The notes under the pieces are model-generated. The model was not told the origin of the DNA, did not search any database, and was given only the letters and a program-made list of their open reading frames with translations. Shown here one piece after another: positions 1 to 12,495 of a stretch of DNA of 64,000 nucleotides. The stretch is taken from the NCBI GenBank assembly GCA_905331475.1, contig CAJNYU010002047.1, positions 67,141 to 131,140 on the forward strand, read 5' to 3'. The stretch's first letter is position 1; each line of letters begins with the position of its first letter. The DNA is from Rotaria socialis. Lineage: Eukaryota; Rotifera; Eurotatoria; Philodinida; Philodinidae. The translations under genes were made by a program, and so were the position numbers.

Positions 1-175
1 CATATTCTAAATTACTCTATTCCTAATTTTTTTACCGATGAAACACAAACTCCAAGAGAATTACATAGTTTTTACGTAAATTTTGCTTAGTTTTGCATTA
101 TTGTTATTTCGAAGTAAACAGGCTAGACTTGTAAAAAGCTTATCTAATTCCAAGTGTATCATATCATGGATACAT

Positions 176-1035
176 ACTAGCGATCCAAATTATGTTATAA
201 CCTTGATCTCTGACTCTTTAGATTTCATGATGTAACAATTTGCAGGACTTATTTTCTTTGTGAATTCTAATCGTTGATACTAGCATATATCTTAACAAAT
301 TGGTATAGAATATAAAATGTTGTTGTGCTTATCAACATGTATCGTATGAAGAAGGTTATTTGCACACAAAATATGAGTCTATTTCACTGAGATGTAACCG
401 AGCTCGAATCATTATTTTGATGAGCACACTCTTCTGGATATTCTAGCTACACCAGAGCACAATATTCTACCATGACATGTGTGTCATATGATCTTGACTT
501 CAATGAAAAATATCCATCATTTAACTTTGCATGAATCTAAAATGTATTTAGCGAAACTACTAATTTTCTTAAGTGATTCGTATCACAAATGAAATTATTC
601 GATATTCATCGATAGCCAATAATGAAAGTTAAATGCCACTGATATTATTACAACACAACACCAAATTGAAAATTAGATATTTTTCATTGAAGTCAAGATC
701 ATATGAGACATATCATGGTAGAATATTGTGTTCTGGTGTAGCTAGAATATCCAGAAGAGTGATATACGATTGTTTGGAGAGTGTGCTCATCAAAATAATG
801 ATTCGAGCTCGGTTACATCTCAGTGAAATAGACTCATATTTTGTGTGCAAATAACCTTCTTCATACGATACATGTTGATAAGCACAACAACATTTTATAT
901 TCTATACCAATTTGTTAAGATATATGCTAGTATCAACGATTAGAATTCACAAAGAAAATAAGCCCTGCAAATTTTTACACCATGAAATCTAAAGAGTCAA
1001 ATATCAATGTTATAACATACTTTTGACTGCTAGCG
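176..1035. mobile_element. Long foldback (inverted-repeat) element, about 860 bp
   Basis: The stretch from about 189-512 reappears as its reverse complement at about 677-1020, with the outer ends (CTAGC...GTTATAAC) still recognisable at 176 and 1035. Arms are about 330 bp and highly similar; the loop is about 165 bp. The right arm carries an extra 22 bp near 753-775, bounded by a short AGAGT repeat. No transposase-like ORF is present; the ORF at 633-854 only reads through the right arm. This is a non-autonomous foldback or MITE-like element; superfamily not assignable by eye. Confidence 0.8.
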
Positions 1036-2880
1036 TAATTTAAGATAAAGATGGAGCGCATGGTGACTATTTGAATTGTTCGTACTTCATCTGATGTATC
1101 TAAGGGGTATGATAAGTTAAATACTTTTTGTTATATTCAATGGTTAAAATGAGAGTTACTCGTTAAGGACCCAATCTAAACATGGCATTGACATTTTTTG
1201 TCGTTCTGTCCCATTGTCTTTTATTATCTTGAAATACTAAATGTCCTCTGTGTATGTTTTAACTGCATAAAACTAGTGCGATAATCAACCTCTAATGAAC
1301 ATGAATTTTTCTCTACGTACAATAGTTATTACTAATAGCTAAAACTAAGGTAACGTTCCACCTCTGATAAATCTCAACGAGCGTTTTCTTACAACGACAT
1401 CATATTAAAATCTGGACGTGAATTACTACGAAGGAATATTCATTATTTTGGTCTTGATAAGAACTTTTTCTGAGCACATTTGCGTGACAAAGTTACCAAC
1501 GTTGTGGTTACTATTAGAACGAAGGCTATACGTGAGATAAAAATCAGAAAAACATAAGATTCAGTTACTTTTCGCCATTGGCCGTACTACAAGTGTAGAG
1601 AATTGCTACTTATGTGAAAATCGTCTCATAGCAGAATCATAGAACTCCTTTGTTCAAATCTAAATAAGTTCAGCCCCTTCCTGCTTAGCATTTTTTTACA
1701 GCTATTTTAATTCCAATATGATCGCTTTTTTTAATCACCTCTTACTTTATCTTACCTATTACAGAAGAAGGCTAAAAAAAAGACCCGAGAAAGAAGAAAA
1801 GTGAAGTATACCCTATAGCAGAATGATAAGAACATGAAAATGACTTTTTTTCTTCTATATAACCAAAAAAGAGACGCCGGTTTATTGCAACGAACATCTT
1901 GCTTTTGAATTCTTTTCTTCACACAAAAACATTAAAAAAGGTAAAACAACGAAAGAATTGTTTTACATTGCGAGTTGACTGTTAAAAGAGATAATTAGAA
2001 ATAGTGCTCTACTCTCAGTAACTCTGTCTTCTACTACAAAAAATAGCAAAAGAATGTGAGTTATGAGTGATTGTTGCAATAGTCTATACATACCCACAAG
2101 GTAGAGATTGCTGAAGTGTATTTTTTCTAACATACGCTGTATTATCGAATGCGAGAAAATATACCAAACTATGAATAAAATTTTTCTGTTTACTTTTAAG
2201 TTGAGCGATAAGGTATGACCTGTTGCCGAATATCAGGACGATATTCGGAATCATTTGATAAGACTAGTAATTATCGTAATCACTGTTATGCCGCAATGAT
2301 TTAATCTTGATGCTTTTCCAATTATTTCTTTATTATCAATCAGAAATGACTCTTACGTTCCATAATATAATACAGAATTAAAAGACAGTTTTGATTGTCC
2401 ATTGATATCAATAAAAAAGGACTACTGAGTTAATTTTATCGACAGCAGAACAAGCATTGGTTCAGATTGACCTAGTTCAAATCTTGTTCTTACTTGTTGT
2501 CATCTGACAATTGCCGACCAGTAGTGCCAGAATTCTAATCATTTGTAAATCATATTAGTTTATTTCTTTCCTGTACGATGCACAGTTGTACATCAATTAT
2601 AATGAAAATCCTGCTTAAAATTTTGTTTAAAGGCAGAGTTCTAAGTTTGTTATAGAGATTTTCTGCAGTTTACCTAAAGAATATTGATGTTTGAACTGCA
2701 ATCAGATGCTGAATATTCAGTTGTCAAAGAAATTTTCAAATATAATTACAATCTGCTGCAGTGCTTTATTATTAGTGTCAACCGTATCGCTTTATTTTAA
2801 GCAACCGTTTTCAGCACAGCTCTATTGGGACTAAAATGTGGAACTCATGCACATATTATGGATCACTTAAATAGATACTG
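1036..2880. other. AT-rich intergenic stretch, no gene seen
   Basis: No open frame with coding character and no conserved motif is visible. Homopolymer runs and short inverted repeats are common, as in the rest of the desert between 1 and 9 kb. Confidence 0.5.
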
Positions 2881-2914
2881 CACTGTAAAAGAAAACGTAG
2901 AATAATAAACCCTA

Positions 2915-3250
2915 AAAAGGATTATTAAAGTGCAACGTACCACAAACCCTTTTTACCGTACATGAAGCATTCCTAAACCCTTCCAAAGGGTTTAGTAGAG
3001 GGTTTAGGAAAGCAATAAATCCTATCATAAACCCTTCCAAAGGGTATATGAAAGGGTTTAGGAAAATCATAAACCCTTTCATAAACCCTTTGGAAGGGTT
3101 TAGTAGAGGGTTTATGAAATCAATAAACCCTTAGAAGGGTTCATGAAAACCATAAACCGTATCATAAACCCTTCAAAAGGGTTTACAGAAGGGTATATAG
3201 AAGGGTTTAGTAAGATACTAAACCCTTTCAAATACCCTTCTAACAGGTTT
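2915..3250. repeat. Left subterminal AAACCCTT palindrome cluster
   Basis: About a dozen AAACCCTT or AAGGGTTT words in alternating orientation, often as near palindromes (AAACCCTTCCAAAGGGTTT). A matching smaller cluster lies at 4425-4610 near the right end. Clustered subterminal repeats of this kind are typical transposase-binding arrays in CMC elements; that role is inferred here. Confidence 0.75.
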
Positions 3251-3309
3251 GCGGAAACTTACTTTTAGCCAAAAATCATGTTCACTTTCATGAGCCATTC
3301 AGACAAATC

Positions 3310-4030
3310 TATTCGAAAAAAATTAAAAGCATTATTTTTTTAAATAATAATTACCTATGATTTTGAATTTGTTTTCCACTAAAAGAATAAAAGTAAGAAT
3401 TAATAATTGGAAATTATACTTACTTGTGATTGCGATTCCGAATTTTGAACTAAAAACAAAAATAAGAATTGTTTAATGAAAAATTATACTTACCTTCGAT
3501 TTTGAAGTTGTTTCTTCGCTAAAAGAATAAAAATCATAAATATATAGATAAAATAATACGTACCAACGATTTTGAACTTTGTTTTCTCATTAAGAGAATA
3601 ATAATAATAATTGTTCAATGAAAAATTATACTTACGCTTGATTTTCAATTTGTTACTTCACTAAAAGAATAAAAAGAATAATTATTGAACGAAAAATTAT
3701 ACTTACGTTCGATTTTGAATTTTAAATTGACTAAAAGGAAAAAAAGAATAATTCGAATACATAAATTATACTTGACTAGAATTTTCACTTCTATATTTAA
3801 CTAAAACATTAAAAGCAGTAATTCTAAGAAAAAAATTATACCTACTTACGATTTTCAATTTCAAATAGAACTAAAAGGATAAAACAATAATTAAAATACA
3901 ATGATTTTACTTACCTAGAATTTTCAATGTGAAATTAAACTAAAAGATTAAGAACAATAATTTTAATAAAAACAATTATATTTACGTACGATTTTCAATT
4001 TTCTTTTCTATCCAACTAAAAGGCTGAAAA
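3310..4030. repeat. Degenerate minisatellite inside the CACTG element
   Basis: About ten diverged units of roughly 60-70 bp follow one another. Each contains a core like AAATTATACTTAC, then CGATTTTGAATTT, then CTAAAAGAATAAAA. Units become more diverged to the right. The array stops at the single N at 4033, so the assembled copy number may be wrong. Confidence 0.75.
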
Positions 4031-5119
4031 AANATTGGTTGGAATTGGAATTGATGCATCCCTCCTAATTGCATACAATGTTTTAACTTACTGATGAAAT
4101 TCTTCAAGATTTATTAATAAATACTTACGTTTTTTTATAGAAGCGTCTCCTACATAAAACAAAATTTCATTTTGTTCCTTTTAGGTTGATCTAATTAATG
4201 GAGAATGATATATTTTAATGTGAGATTACAAGCTATTGCAACATAGATTGAGCAAAAGTTATTCAACCTGTTTTTCATTAATTTTTGTTTCTATTGTACG
4301 ACTTCCTATCTAATCACAAAAATACTTGATGAATAAGTGTCATAAACCAGAAAAGTCAACACCATTTTGGTATATCTATGACTTGTCTGATTTCAATTTT
4401 TAGCAGAAAAACTATTTTATGAAAGGGTAAAATAATAAACCCTTCATCGTAGATTCACAAACCCTTCCCCTTAAATTCTGGTGTAATAAACCCTTTTTAT
4501 TTTCAAATACCCTTAGTTTCATAAACACTTCAGGCAATAAACGGTTTTAGAGTTTAGGACAGAAACATAAACCCTTTAAGGGTTTATGAAACCTTTTTTT
4601 TGTACTAGGGTTTAGTATTCTACGATTTTTTTTACAGTGTGGCTCAATAAGAGACTTTCTTTTCTTTAATAGAATGAGTTTCATAATGTCTTTTGGAATC
4701 AGGTGACAAAATAATCAAAGTTTCAATGCTCCGAGGTTATTTAATATATCAGTAGTAAATAGAAGTGGTAGAGAGAAGATATGAAGACGATATAGTTGTT
4801 GATATTGTTGATAAAAAAATGTTGTATAAAATGTTGAGGGATTCAAATTATGTTGTGATACGAGTTGGGAACTTGATATATTTTTATAAAAATAGATTTG
4901 ACAAAAGTTTTCGACTAAATGGAACAAGTAGAAACTATAGGTATACTAAAGAGGAGCGAAGCCTTTTGTTTATAATTAACTAATTTGTTATCATAGGTTA
5001 TTATGAAAATTTATAAAATAAGCTTTCGTTGATAAAATAATTATTACCAAAGACCTGCACAGGAAAGGACGGCCCTGCTGTCCTGCGTACGTCTCTGGTG
5101 TGTATAAAATAAAACAATT

Positions 5120-5333
5120 CTGCAAGACATACAATATCCTTATAAAATTCTGTACTATTCTTTGCGTCTTTAAGCCATATAGGTGTTGATAGTGCATGTT
5201 ACGACCGAAGTGTTCCCCTTCGATCGTAAGACGGAACAAACGAATAATACACGCTNCTGCAAGACATACAAAATCCTTATAAAATTCTGTACTATTCTTT
5301 GCGTCTTTAAGCCATATAGGTGTTGATAGTGCA
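5120..5333. repeat. Direct duplication of about 77 bp flanking an N
   Basis: 5120-5196 and 5257-5333 are almost identical (one visible difference, CAATATCC versus CAAAATCC), offset by 137 bp. The second copy begins immediately after a lone N at 5256. This may be a true local duplication or a mis-joined contig end. Confidence 0.8.
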
Positions 5334-7857
5334 GAATTATCGTTGTTTTGATAGTGAGAATTCTGCCGCTCCTCTCGAATAGATAAGATTTTTCATTTTG
5401 TCATAATAACAAATTGTTTATATTTTACACCAGCAAACGTGAATAAACCTTATCATTACCAATATAACACATTTTTATCATACATTGATTATATTTAGAT
5501 ATCGTTCGCTATGCAATGTGCTCTAGAGTGACTATGGCAAGCAGCTTTTCTTCCTCTTAGATTAATTCTGTTTGTTCTCTTCTGAGCTTTCGATTGTAAT
5601 CAAACGGCATTAGTTTCGTATGAGTATAGTTTGATATTCACATCGTATTATTCTCAAGAGTATCTATAAAATCAAAAACCTACGACGAAATCGCCAATAG
5701 TAAGAAACTAAAATGTATTAATTCCATTTTAAAAATTCACCTTAGATATTTCTTCGAGTTAATTTATATTTCAAAAGCAAAACGACTCTATGGCAAAGTT
5801 TTTCACGAGCTAAAAATAAATTCAGATAGACTGGTAAAATATTCTAAACTGATACACAGTTTTTACACCGTTATCGATCGAATCTATGCTATGTAATCTT
5901 ACTCAGCAACTCATTCGCTCTTTGATCCACTGGTATCTCTGCTTTTACCGCTATCATACAGATGAGCACTATCATATTAGGAATTTTCACCTAAACTAAT
6001 TAGATCGAAAAAAAGCCATTATTCTGATATAGAAGTTTCTCTATAGTCAATAGTCTTCAAATAGCAATACTTTCCTTATATAAATCGAGAATTGTCAAGT
6101 ATGCGGCTTCTATCTTTCAAATCACATATCTTAACTAGAATATCAGAGAACTTTTTGACAAATAATTCAAGATCATTAACAAACAGATATAACTAGTTAC
6201 TAGATTACTAAGTAGATATTTAAATTTTTCCATAAAAAGAAGTTTTATTTATCATCATCTGAATATATGAGAACATCATAGTGGAATGCATGATCATTAC
6301 ACAATAGGTAAAATGTTAATCACAAGTAGAAGNATTTTTTTTCGCTAGTGATCAAAATGTTTGTTTCATGAGATAAAAAATAGCGAAAATTATATTTTGT
6401 TTTCTAGATTGTGAAAGTTGGATTTTTATAAACTTTGATACATTTTACTGAAAAAAGTAAAGTGTAGTGTACACTTTGTTCTTAAAAACAGAGTGTACAG
6501 TACATATTGTTTTGGATTTCCATTGGAAACACTGGTGGGATCCTACCGGCTTCGTGTACACTGTAATTTTTGTTTTTAAGTTCTATAAATTCGAAAATCG
6601 ATCTTCAATAAGCTGAAGCATTTTAAAACCTTATTGGTTTATTCATTGAATTTTGAACAAACTGAGAATGCTTGATTTTCCCATTTATTGAAATACAATT
6701 TGAATTTCAAAAGAAATCATTTTCTATAACATGGAAAATCAGTTCTGATTTCATAGAAAATTGATTGAGAATTTTTAAAAACGAAAAAATTGATACTATT
6801 TCTTCTCAGATTGTTGAAACAAAGACCGTCACTTAGTCATTGTCCTGTCTTAGTATATAAGTTAGTAGGTATAATGTTAAACATTCATTATTTTCTTCAA
6901 CTCGCTATTAGGAGCTGTTGAATCCTGTTTTTTTCATTTCATTTTGTTTTTATTTCCTTTTACCTTTTAATTTTTTAGTTCTTATTTTATGTTAATTATT
7001 GTTCTGTTTTAGTTTTTATTTTATTTTATTTTATTTTAGCTTCTATTCTATTACTTTTTTTTTGTTTGATTTTTTATTTTGTTTTAGTCTGCAATGCTTG
7101 TTATTTTATTTTTTCATATGGTATTTTATTGTTATATATATTTTATTTGTTTATGCTGTATTTGATTTTATTTCCATCGTCACGTATAAATGTTTCATGA
7201 TAACGAGAAAATCAAATTCGATTTTCTAGTTTTTAGAATATACTCCAATTGCTATATCGGATCAGAAATTCTAGGAATGCCTACATGAATTCGCTCTCGA
7301 TTTTCCAATTAGCAAATCAAAGTTCATGTTTTGAATATTTATTGATTAAATTCTGCAACTTATTTTCTAGCTTAAAGTGTAGGAATCTTATCGGATATAG
7401 TATGGATTTCATTAAAACGACGAAATCCTATCGGTATTCGATAGGTCCCGGTGTCGGATTGAACAGAATTCAACATAACCATTCGACCCATATATTCTGT
7501 TAGCACTGCATGCTTATTCATTGGTGATTATAAGAAAATGTTTTATTTTCTTCGCATCCGTTAGTAGGTTCGTGACCAAGAATCTGATCAGATTTTGTCA
7601 GCTTGTCAGATCCTATGTGATCCGATAGGATTCACTGCCGGATTCATTCACCTTGGTAGACATAAATATTTGGCGCTTGAATTATTTTTTCTATAACAGA
7701 TTAGTATTGATGAGTGTGTTTAACTAGTTATACTATATAAAGTATGATAGATGTACAAATATTTATGTTCTTTAAACGCATACAATAGAAGTTGATAAAA
7801 GCGAATTCGTAGAATGGTGAATTTTTCTTCAATATGCATTCAAGTATTTGCTAGAAA
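5334..7857. other. AT-rich intergenic stretch with small hairpins
   Basis: No gene recognised. A 32-bp near-perfect hairpin with TGTACACT/AGTGTACA ends lies at about 6467-6499, and a related GTGTACACTG word recurs at about 6556 and again at about 10494. A T-rich low-complexity run covers 6925-7160. A lone N is at 6333. Confidence 0.5.
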
Positions 7858-8737
7858 TAGGCATGTAAGCCGATGGGTCGATCGGCGGCGACTGCTAATA
7901 TATTTTTAATTGCGGCGGCTGCTAGCTTAAATCTATGGGCTCGTTGGCGATGGCGGCTAATATTTTTAATATTTTTTTAATTGCGGCGGCTGCTAGCTTA
8001 AATATATAGGCTCGTTGACGATGGAGGTTAAAAATATTCATTTATTTTTTGTTCGCAGCGGTGACTGTAAAAATGAGTTTTTTTTTCTGGTAATGGTGCC
8101 GGCGGCTCTTAAGTTAAAATTTAGTTATTCTTTCGAGAATAAGAAATACATGTTTATTTCTAGGGATGTAACAATACCATTTGGAGACACATAAAGATTG
8201 CCAATTATCACAATGAAAATCCACCAATACCAACCAATACTTCGCGCTAGCTATAACCAGCGAAGTTAGCTCTATCCGATAGGAGTATATAAAATATCAA
8301 TACCAACAGAAAAGATTCCCAATATTGGTGAGTATTGGTAAAAAAACAGTAATTTTCACGAATACTCACCAATATTGAGAATCTTTTCTGTTGGTATTGA
8401 TATTTTATATACTCCTATCGGATAGAGCTAACTTCGCTGGTTATAGCTAGCGCGAAGTATTGGTTGGTATTGGTAGATTTTCATTGTGAAAATTGACAAT
8501 CTTTGTGTCTCCCCATGGTATTGGTGCATCCCTATTTATTTCAATACTTGTTCAATAATATCCTCAAAAACTATTTGAAATAACTTTAAATTTCATCTTG
8601 ACATAATAGAAAAAATATATTAGTAACATTACGATCAGTAATGAAGAAGAAAATATATGTCGGTGACGACTGAGAAATTTCCAAAATTACTCACCCCTTG
8701 GTGGCGGCGTCAGATCAGCCACACGGCTTACACCTCT
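7858..8737. mobile_element. Degenerate hAT-like element, host of a nested MITE
   Basis: The left end TAGGCATGTAAGCCGATGG resembles the reverse complement of the right end (AGAGGTGTAAGCCGTGTGG). Flanks TGCTAGAAA (7849-7857) and TGTTAGAAA (8738-8746) look like a target duplication with one mismatch. The left half holds a GC-richer repeat of about 71 bp with a GCGGCGGCTGCTAGC core (copies at about 7908 and 7979, further decayed copies around them). The 374-bp element at 8161-8534 sits inside it. No coding capacity remains. Confidence 0.55.
8161..8534. mobile_element. hAT-type MITE, near-perfect 374-bp palindrome
   Basis: The ends TAGGGATGTAACAATACCA and (reverse complement) TAGGGATGCACCAATACCA match the hAT terminal pattern. 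Exact 8-bp direct repeats TTTATTTC flank it at 8153-8160 and 8535-8542, the target duplication length of hAT transposons. The two arms, about 175 bp each, are almost fully complementary around a spacer near 8340-8360, so the transcript would form one long hairpin. No ORF. High arm identity suggests recent insertion. Confidence 0.92.
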
Positions 8738-9139
8738 TGTTAGAAATCACGATTTACAAGAAAAACGATCGGTACGCTTGTTATTATCTGACAGTCTCGG
8801 AGTTCTTTTCTTTTCGTTGAAGTTTATTTTTCTTCAAGACTAGGGATGTTAGACATTTGAAGTAGAAGAAAAATCTCGATCGATTCCGTTCGAAAGTAAT
8901 ATTGTAATTCTTGTTGTTGGTTACGACAAGTTTAGTTACAAAACAACGCTGTATATAACATGCGCTTTTCTTTTCATTTATCTTTCTTAAAAAACTAATG
9001 TCGAAATTATAGACGGTATAATCAATGCATATAAAACTATTTTATCAGGCGATAGTAGTTATTTTGCATCATTTTCTTTCAGATTCTGTTGTTCATAATT
9101 CAATCTGTTTTTATAATCGTAGATTGTTTTACATAAGCA

Positions 9140-10289
9140 ATGTGCGCTAACTCATACTGGCCGAATGGGCAACGTTGGAAACATTATTGGCTTGGTAGCA
9201 TTGTATCTTTAATTGCTGTCCTTCAGCTTTTTGTTTCATTTGTTGTTGTGGGACTTCATATTGCTATTGTTATTATTGGTTTGGGTTCTCTTTGTTCTGT
9301 TTTCAGGAGTTGGTATGTTATGGGCTTTATTTGCTGGGGATTTTTCTTGACATGCTGGATTTCAATCTTCTGTGTCAGTATGTACTCATTGTTTTACTTC
9401 TTATTTCTAAAGTTAAACTCAGATGCAACATAGTATATATTCAACAATATGATAGAATATAATTATGAATCAGAGAAGAAAAATCTAGCAGAAACATGAG
9501 TCATAATTGCTAATCGAGATATAGTCAAAATTCAGACCTTTTTAAATAAATTCAGGCGTGAGATTCAACTGAGAGTTTCAACAAAGTGCAAACGTGTTTG
9601 GTTTCCCATTTAGAACGTTCTATAATGGATAATCTTTTTCATTTAGTCAGATTGGAGAATTGAAAAAACGCAGAAATTGAGACCACGATTTGATAAATTA
9701 ATTGAGAATTTTGAACTTCCATTAACATACTTTTCTTCAATTTTTTATTGAAATTTTGTTTTGATTAGGTTGCTGTAATCGATCATCTGTTGCCTGTGCA
9801 ACATATGTAATGATAACAAATGTTCTTGCTTTCATCTTCGCAGCTGTACTGATCAGTTTTGATAACAAATATATTAATGGTCAATTGTCTCTAGATTCTG
9901 CTACGAGCAGTCTTGACTGCACAACATCAATACAGAATACCGTCAATATGGCGTCAATTTTTCTCGGAATAACCAAAGGACAATTAGCTGGTTCCGTGAT
10001 CATGCTTGTATCATCTCTACTTTTTATTGCTATTTATATCTATGTATACATACGAGCAGTACTCGATGATGAGCACAGACCGAATGATGATCCACAATGG
10101 GCAGGTCAGCATGCACCCAATCAGACTTCAGGTTATGGAATGTCAACATAGAATACACTGCCCGCATAATCACTGCAGCCAGCACAAACAGTTCATTTGA
10201 AACCTAATAATGCTCGCTATGATAATCAGGCGCGAGATATCATTTGTCCTAGTTGCGGAGCAGCAGTGAAAGTCATTGAACAATTTTAA
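9140..10289 (+). CDS. Putative four-transmembrane-helix protein, three exons
   Basis: Exon 1 is 9140-9377 and exon 2 starts at 9769; the intron has a GTATGT donor and an ATTAG acceptor, and the phases agree. Read this way, the protein has four strongly hydrophobic segments: two in exon 1, and two in exon 2 separated by a polar loop with several Cys, a tetraspan/MARVEL-like layout. Exon 2 can run to a stop at 10149-10151. However, a further in-frame stretch ending at 10287-10289 encodes a tail with a CPSCG motif. A 51-bp intron (10132-10182, donor GTTATG, acceptor CCAG) would join it in phase, giving about 235 residues. I do not recognise the family and assign no function. The weak donor leaves the C-terminus uncertain. 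Confidence 0.6.
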
Positions 10290-11495
10290 AAATATCCTAT
10301 TCAAATTATCTTCAGTGATTATTTTATTTATTTTACTTTTACTGACCTCTCGTGATTTCAAGAAACATTTCATATTTTCAGTCAACTTATTCCAGAATCT
10401 TTAACATTACTTATACTTATCTTTGCATGGTTTTCTTAATATTCAAATAAAATATAATACTCTTAATTCGATTTTATAGACAGCGTTAATTCGGTGTACA
10501 CTGAAATATTTTGTTTTCAAGTCAAATACCTGATAAAGGCAATGATTTTGAGTTACACGTATGAATAGAGTCATCAAACGAAAATCGAGGAGTCAGAATA
10601 AAAACTATCGATTATTATGCAATGTAATCAAAAACCATCAGCTAGAATATTTACGAATAATTTAACGTTTGCATATGCATTGCCTCAAAAATACCTGTTC
10701 TTGTGATGTCTTCAGTCGGTTCTTGTTAACAAAAAATGCAAAAACAAGAGTTAGCAAGAATACAACAAAAATACTGTCACAAACTAAAGCGAGAAAATAT
10801 ACAAACCAATTAGAAATACTAAGGCGATATAAAATACATACAAATGGTTATCTAAATAAGTTTTCATGCAAATTCGTTCACACTTTCATGTGAACATAAA
10901 GGGCAGTCAAGTCAACTCCATTGACTACGACAACCATATGAAATAGAACCACTATAAGATGTTTCTGCAGAATTTGTAAAAATTTGAAATTCTTTGTCAG
11001 GTGAAAAAAAATTTAAAGAAAACTTTTTCAATATTTTTCTTATGAAGAAAATTTTGAATAATTATCTGCTTCAGCCCATATTATTGAGATATGCCAGAGA
11101 TAATCAAATTTTTTATCACAACAACAGCTAAGATAAATCGAGTATATCTTCAATGATATGAATTATTTTTATCGATTAGTATGAAATACTTGATTTGAGC
11201 AATATTTCATAGATTCATTGAGCTCAAGTAAATTTTATTTTCATATTCATGTTAATCCTACACCGTCATGTGGCGCCATCATCGTAAGATTCATTTGTAT
11301 GAAAATAAAATTTCATAGATGAAATATGCCCTATGATTTAACAGATTCGTATAATGACGAACGACTGTTTGTTTTTTTTTCCATAGTTCCAATCAATCTA
11401 GATGTCACCATAGAAGTTGTATTTAACATGGATGTGCATTTCCTAACTACCATAAAACAATATTTTTTATAATAATTTTCATCCATTGAACGAAT
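10290..11495. other. Intergenic region between the tetraspan gene and PEX12
   Basis: AT-rich with no gene-like frame. The small ORF at 10669-10893 lacks coding bias and homology clues. Confidence 0.4.
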
Positions 11496-12495
11496 ATGTC
11501 ATCGTCAAATATTCAGTCAACACTTGATTTCTTATCATCTACTGGAATCTCACCAATTTTACCAAGTTTATCTGAATTGCTTGCTCAAGAACGTTTAACT
11601 AAATTTATACGTCCTTGTCTTGGACATATTCTTAAGACGTTAGGCCGATTTCATCCATTATCTAACTTAGTCAAAATTCTTTATCAATATAAAGATGAAT
11701 TTATACTACTCATTGAAAGCATTATTCAATGGTTCTATCTTCATTCATATTCTGCTCTAGTCGGTGAACATTTCTATGGATTAAAGCGAACAGCCGATCA
11801 TCGATTACGTTCTCTAATATTTTCGGTCTTTTTACCGTATATCAAATTAAAAATTGACTCCTTACATAAACAAATGCATACCAATAGTACTAATCGTCAT
11901 ATCACGTATTATATGATGCTTCAACTTTTACCTAAAATTCAAGTAGGTTCTTACACCAGCTTTCGAATATTTTTTCAATAATAAATGGAAATAATGTTGC
12001 TTTTATTTTAAAATTTTGCTCTAGATATTGATTGATGGTATCAATTGGTTGTATCGTTTAAGCTATGCATTTGGTTTAACGAAATATTATAGTCCAACTC
12101 TTCAATTAGCTAATGTTAAATTAACCTATGCCAAAGATCCATCACCAACCATTCCAAATCTATCAAGTAGTAGACAATTTTTATCTGTTATTAGTCAAAT
12201 TATTTCCAACGGTTTATTTGTTATTCAATTGATTGATTGGTGGAATAGTTCAAAACAAAATTCTCTTAATCAAATTGCCAATCAGTCATTACCTGTTATC
12301 GATCGAAAACGATCTATAATTAATGGTAAACATCAATGTCCTCTTTGCCAACAGCCTTGTAATATACCAACAGTAATAATTGGTTCCAGTTATGTGTATT
12401 GTTATACATGTATTAATGACTATGTTAAACAATATAATCGATGTCCAGTATCAAATCAACCAGTTACAAGTGAACATTTGTTTAAAATCTATTAA
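11496..12495 (+). CDS. PEX12: Peroxisome assembly protein 12 (peroxin-12)
   Basis: PEX12 is a peroxisomal-membrane RING protein; with PEX2 and PEX10 it forms the ligase that ubiquitinates the import receptor PEX5. Exon 1 is 11496-11942 and exon 2 is 12025-12495 (phase 0, GTAGGT donor, CTCTAG acceptor), giving about 305 residues, slightly shorter than vertebrate PEX12 (about 359). The family signature around GEHFYGLKR (residues about 90-98) is clear. Hydrophobic stretches follow, and the C-terminus has an incomplete RING: CPLC, then C, then CYTC and CP. PEX12 RINGs are known to lack some zinc ligands, so this is normal. A decayed copy of the RING-encoding part lies at 20341-20470. Confidence 0.9.

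Larger units (their letters stand above)
2881..4639. mobile_element. Non-autonomous DNA transposon with CACTG ends (CMC/EnSpm-like), 1759 bp
   Basis: The left end CACTGTAAAAGAAAACGTAG and the reverse complement of the right end (CACTGTAAAAAAAATCGTAG) match over about 34 bp with three mismatches, continuing into AATA(A/C)TAAACCCTA. The element is flanked by TG on both sides (2879-2880 and 4640-4641), consistent with a 2-bp target duplication. CACTR-type ends are known for the CMC (CACTA/Mirage/Chapaev) superfamily; the assignment to it is inference. There is no transposase ORF. Inside lie subterminal AAACCCTT/AAGGGTTT blocks and a central minisatellite, and a single N at 4033. Confidence 0.8.

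Noticed and set aside
2915-4610. AAACCCT words as interstitial plant-type telomere repeats
   Set aside because: They are not tandem; they alternate in orientation as palindromes and are confined to the ends of one transposon.
4765-4983. 72-residue ORF just after the CACTG element
   Set aside because: AT-rich chance frame overlapped by an equally long ORF on the other strand; no domain or splice context.
6999-7229. 76-residue hydrophobic ORF
   Set aside because: Made of a TTTTATTTTA low-complexity run; composition artefact.
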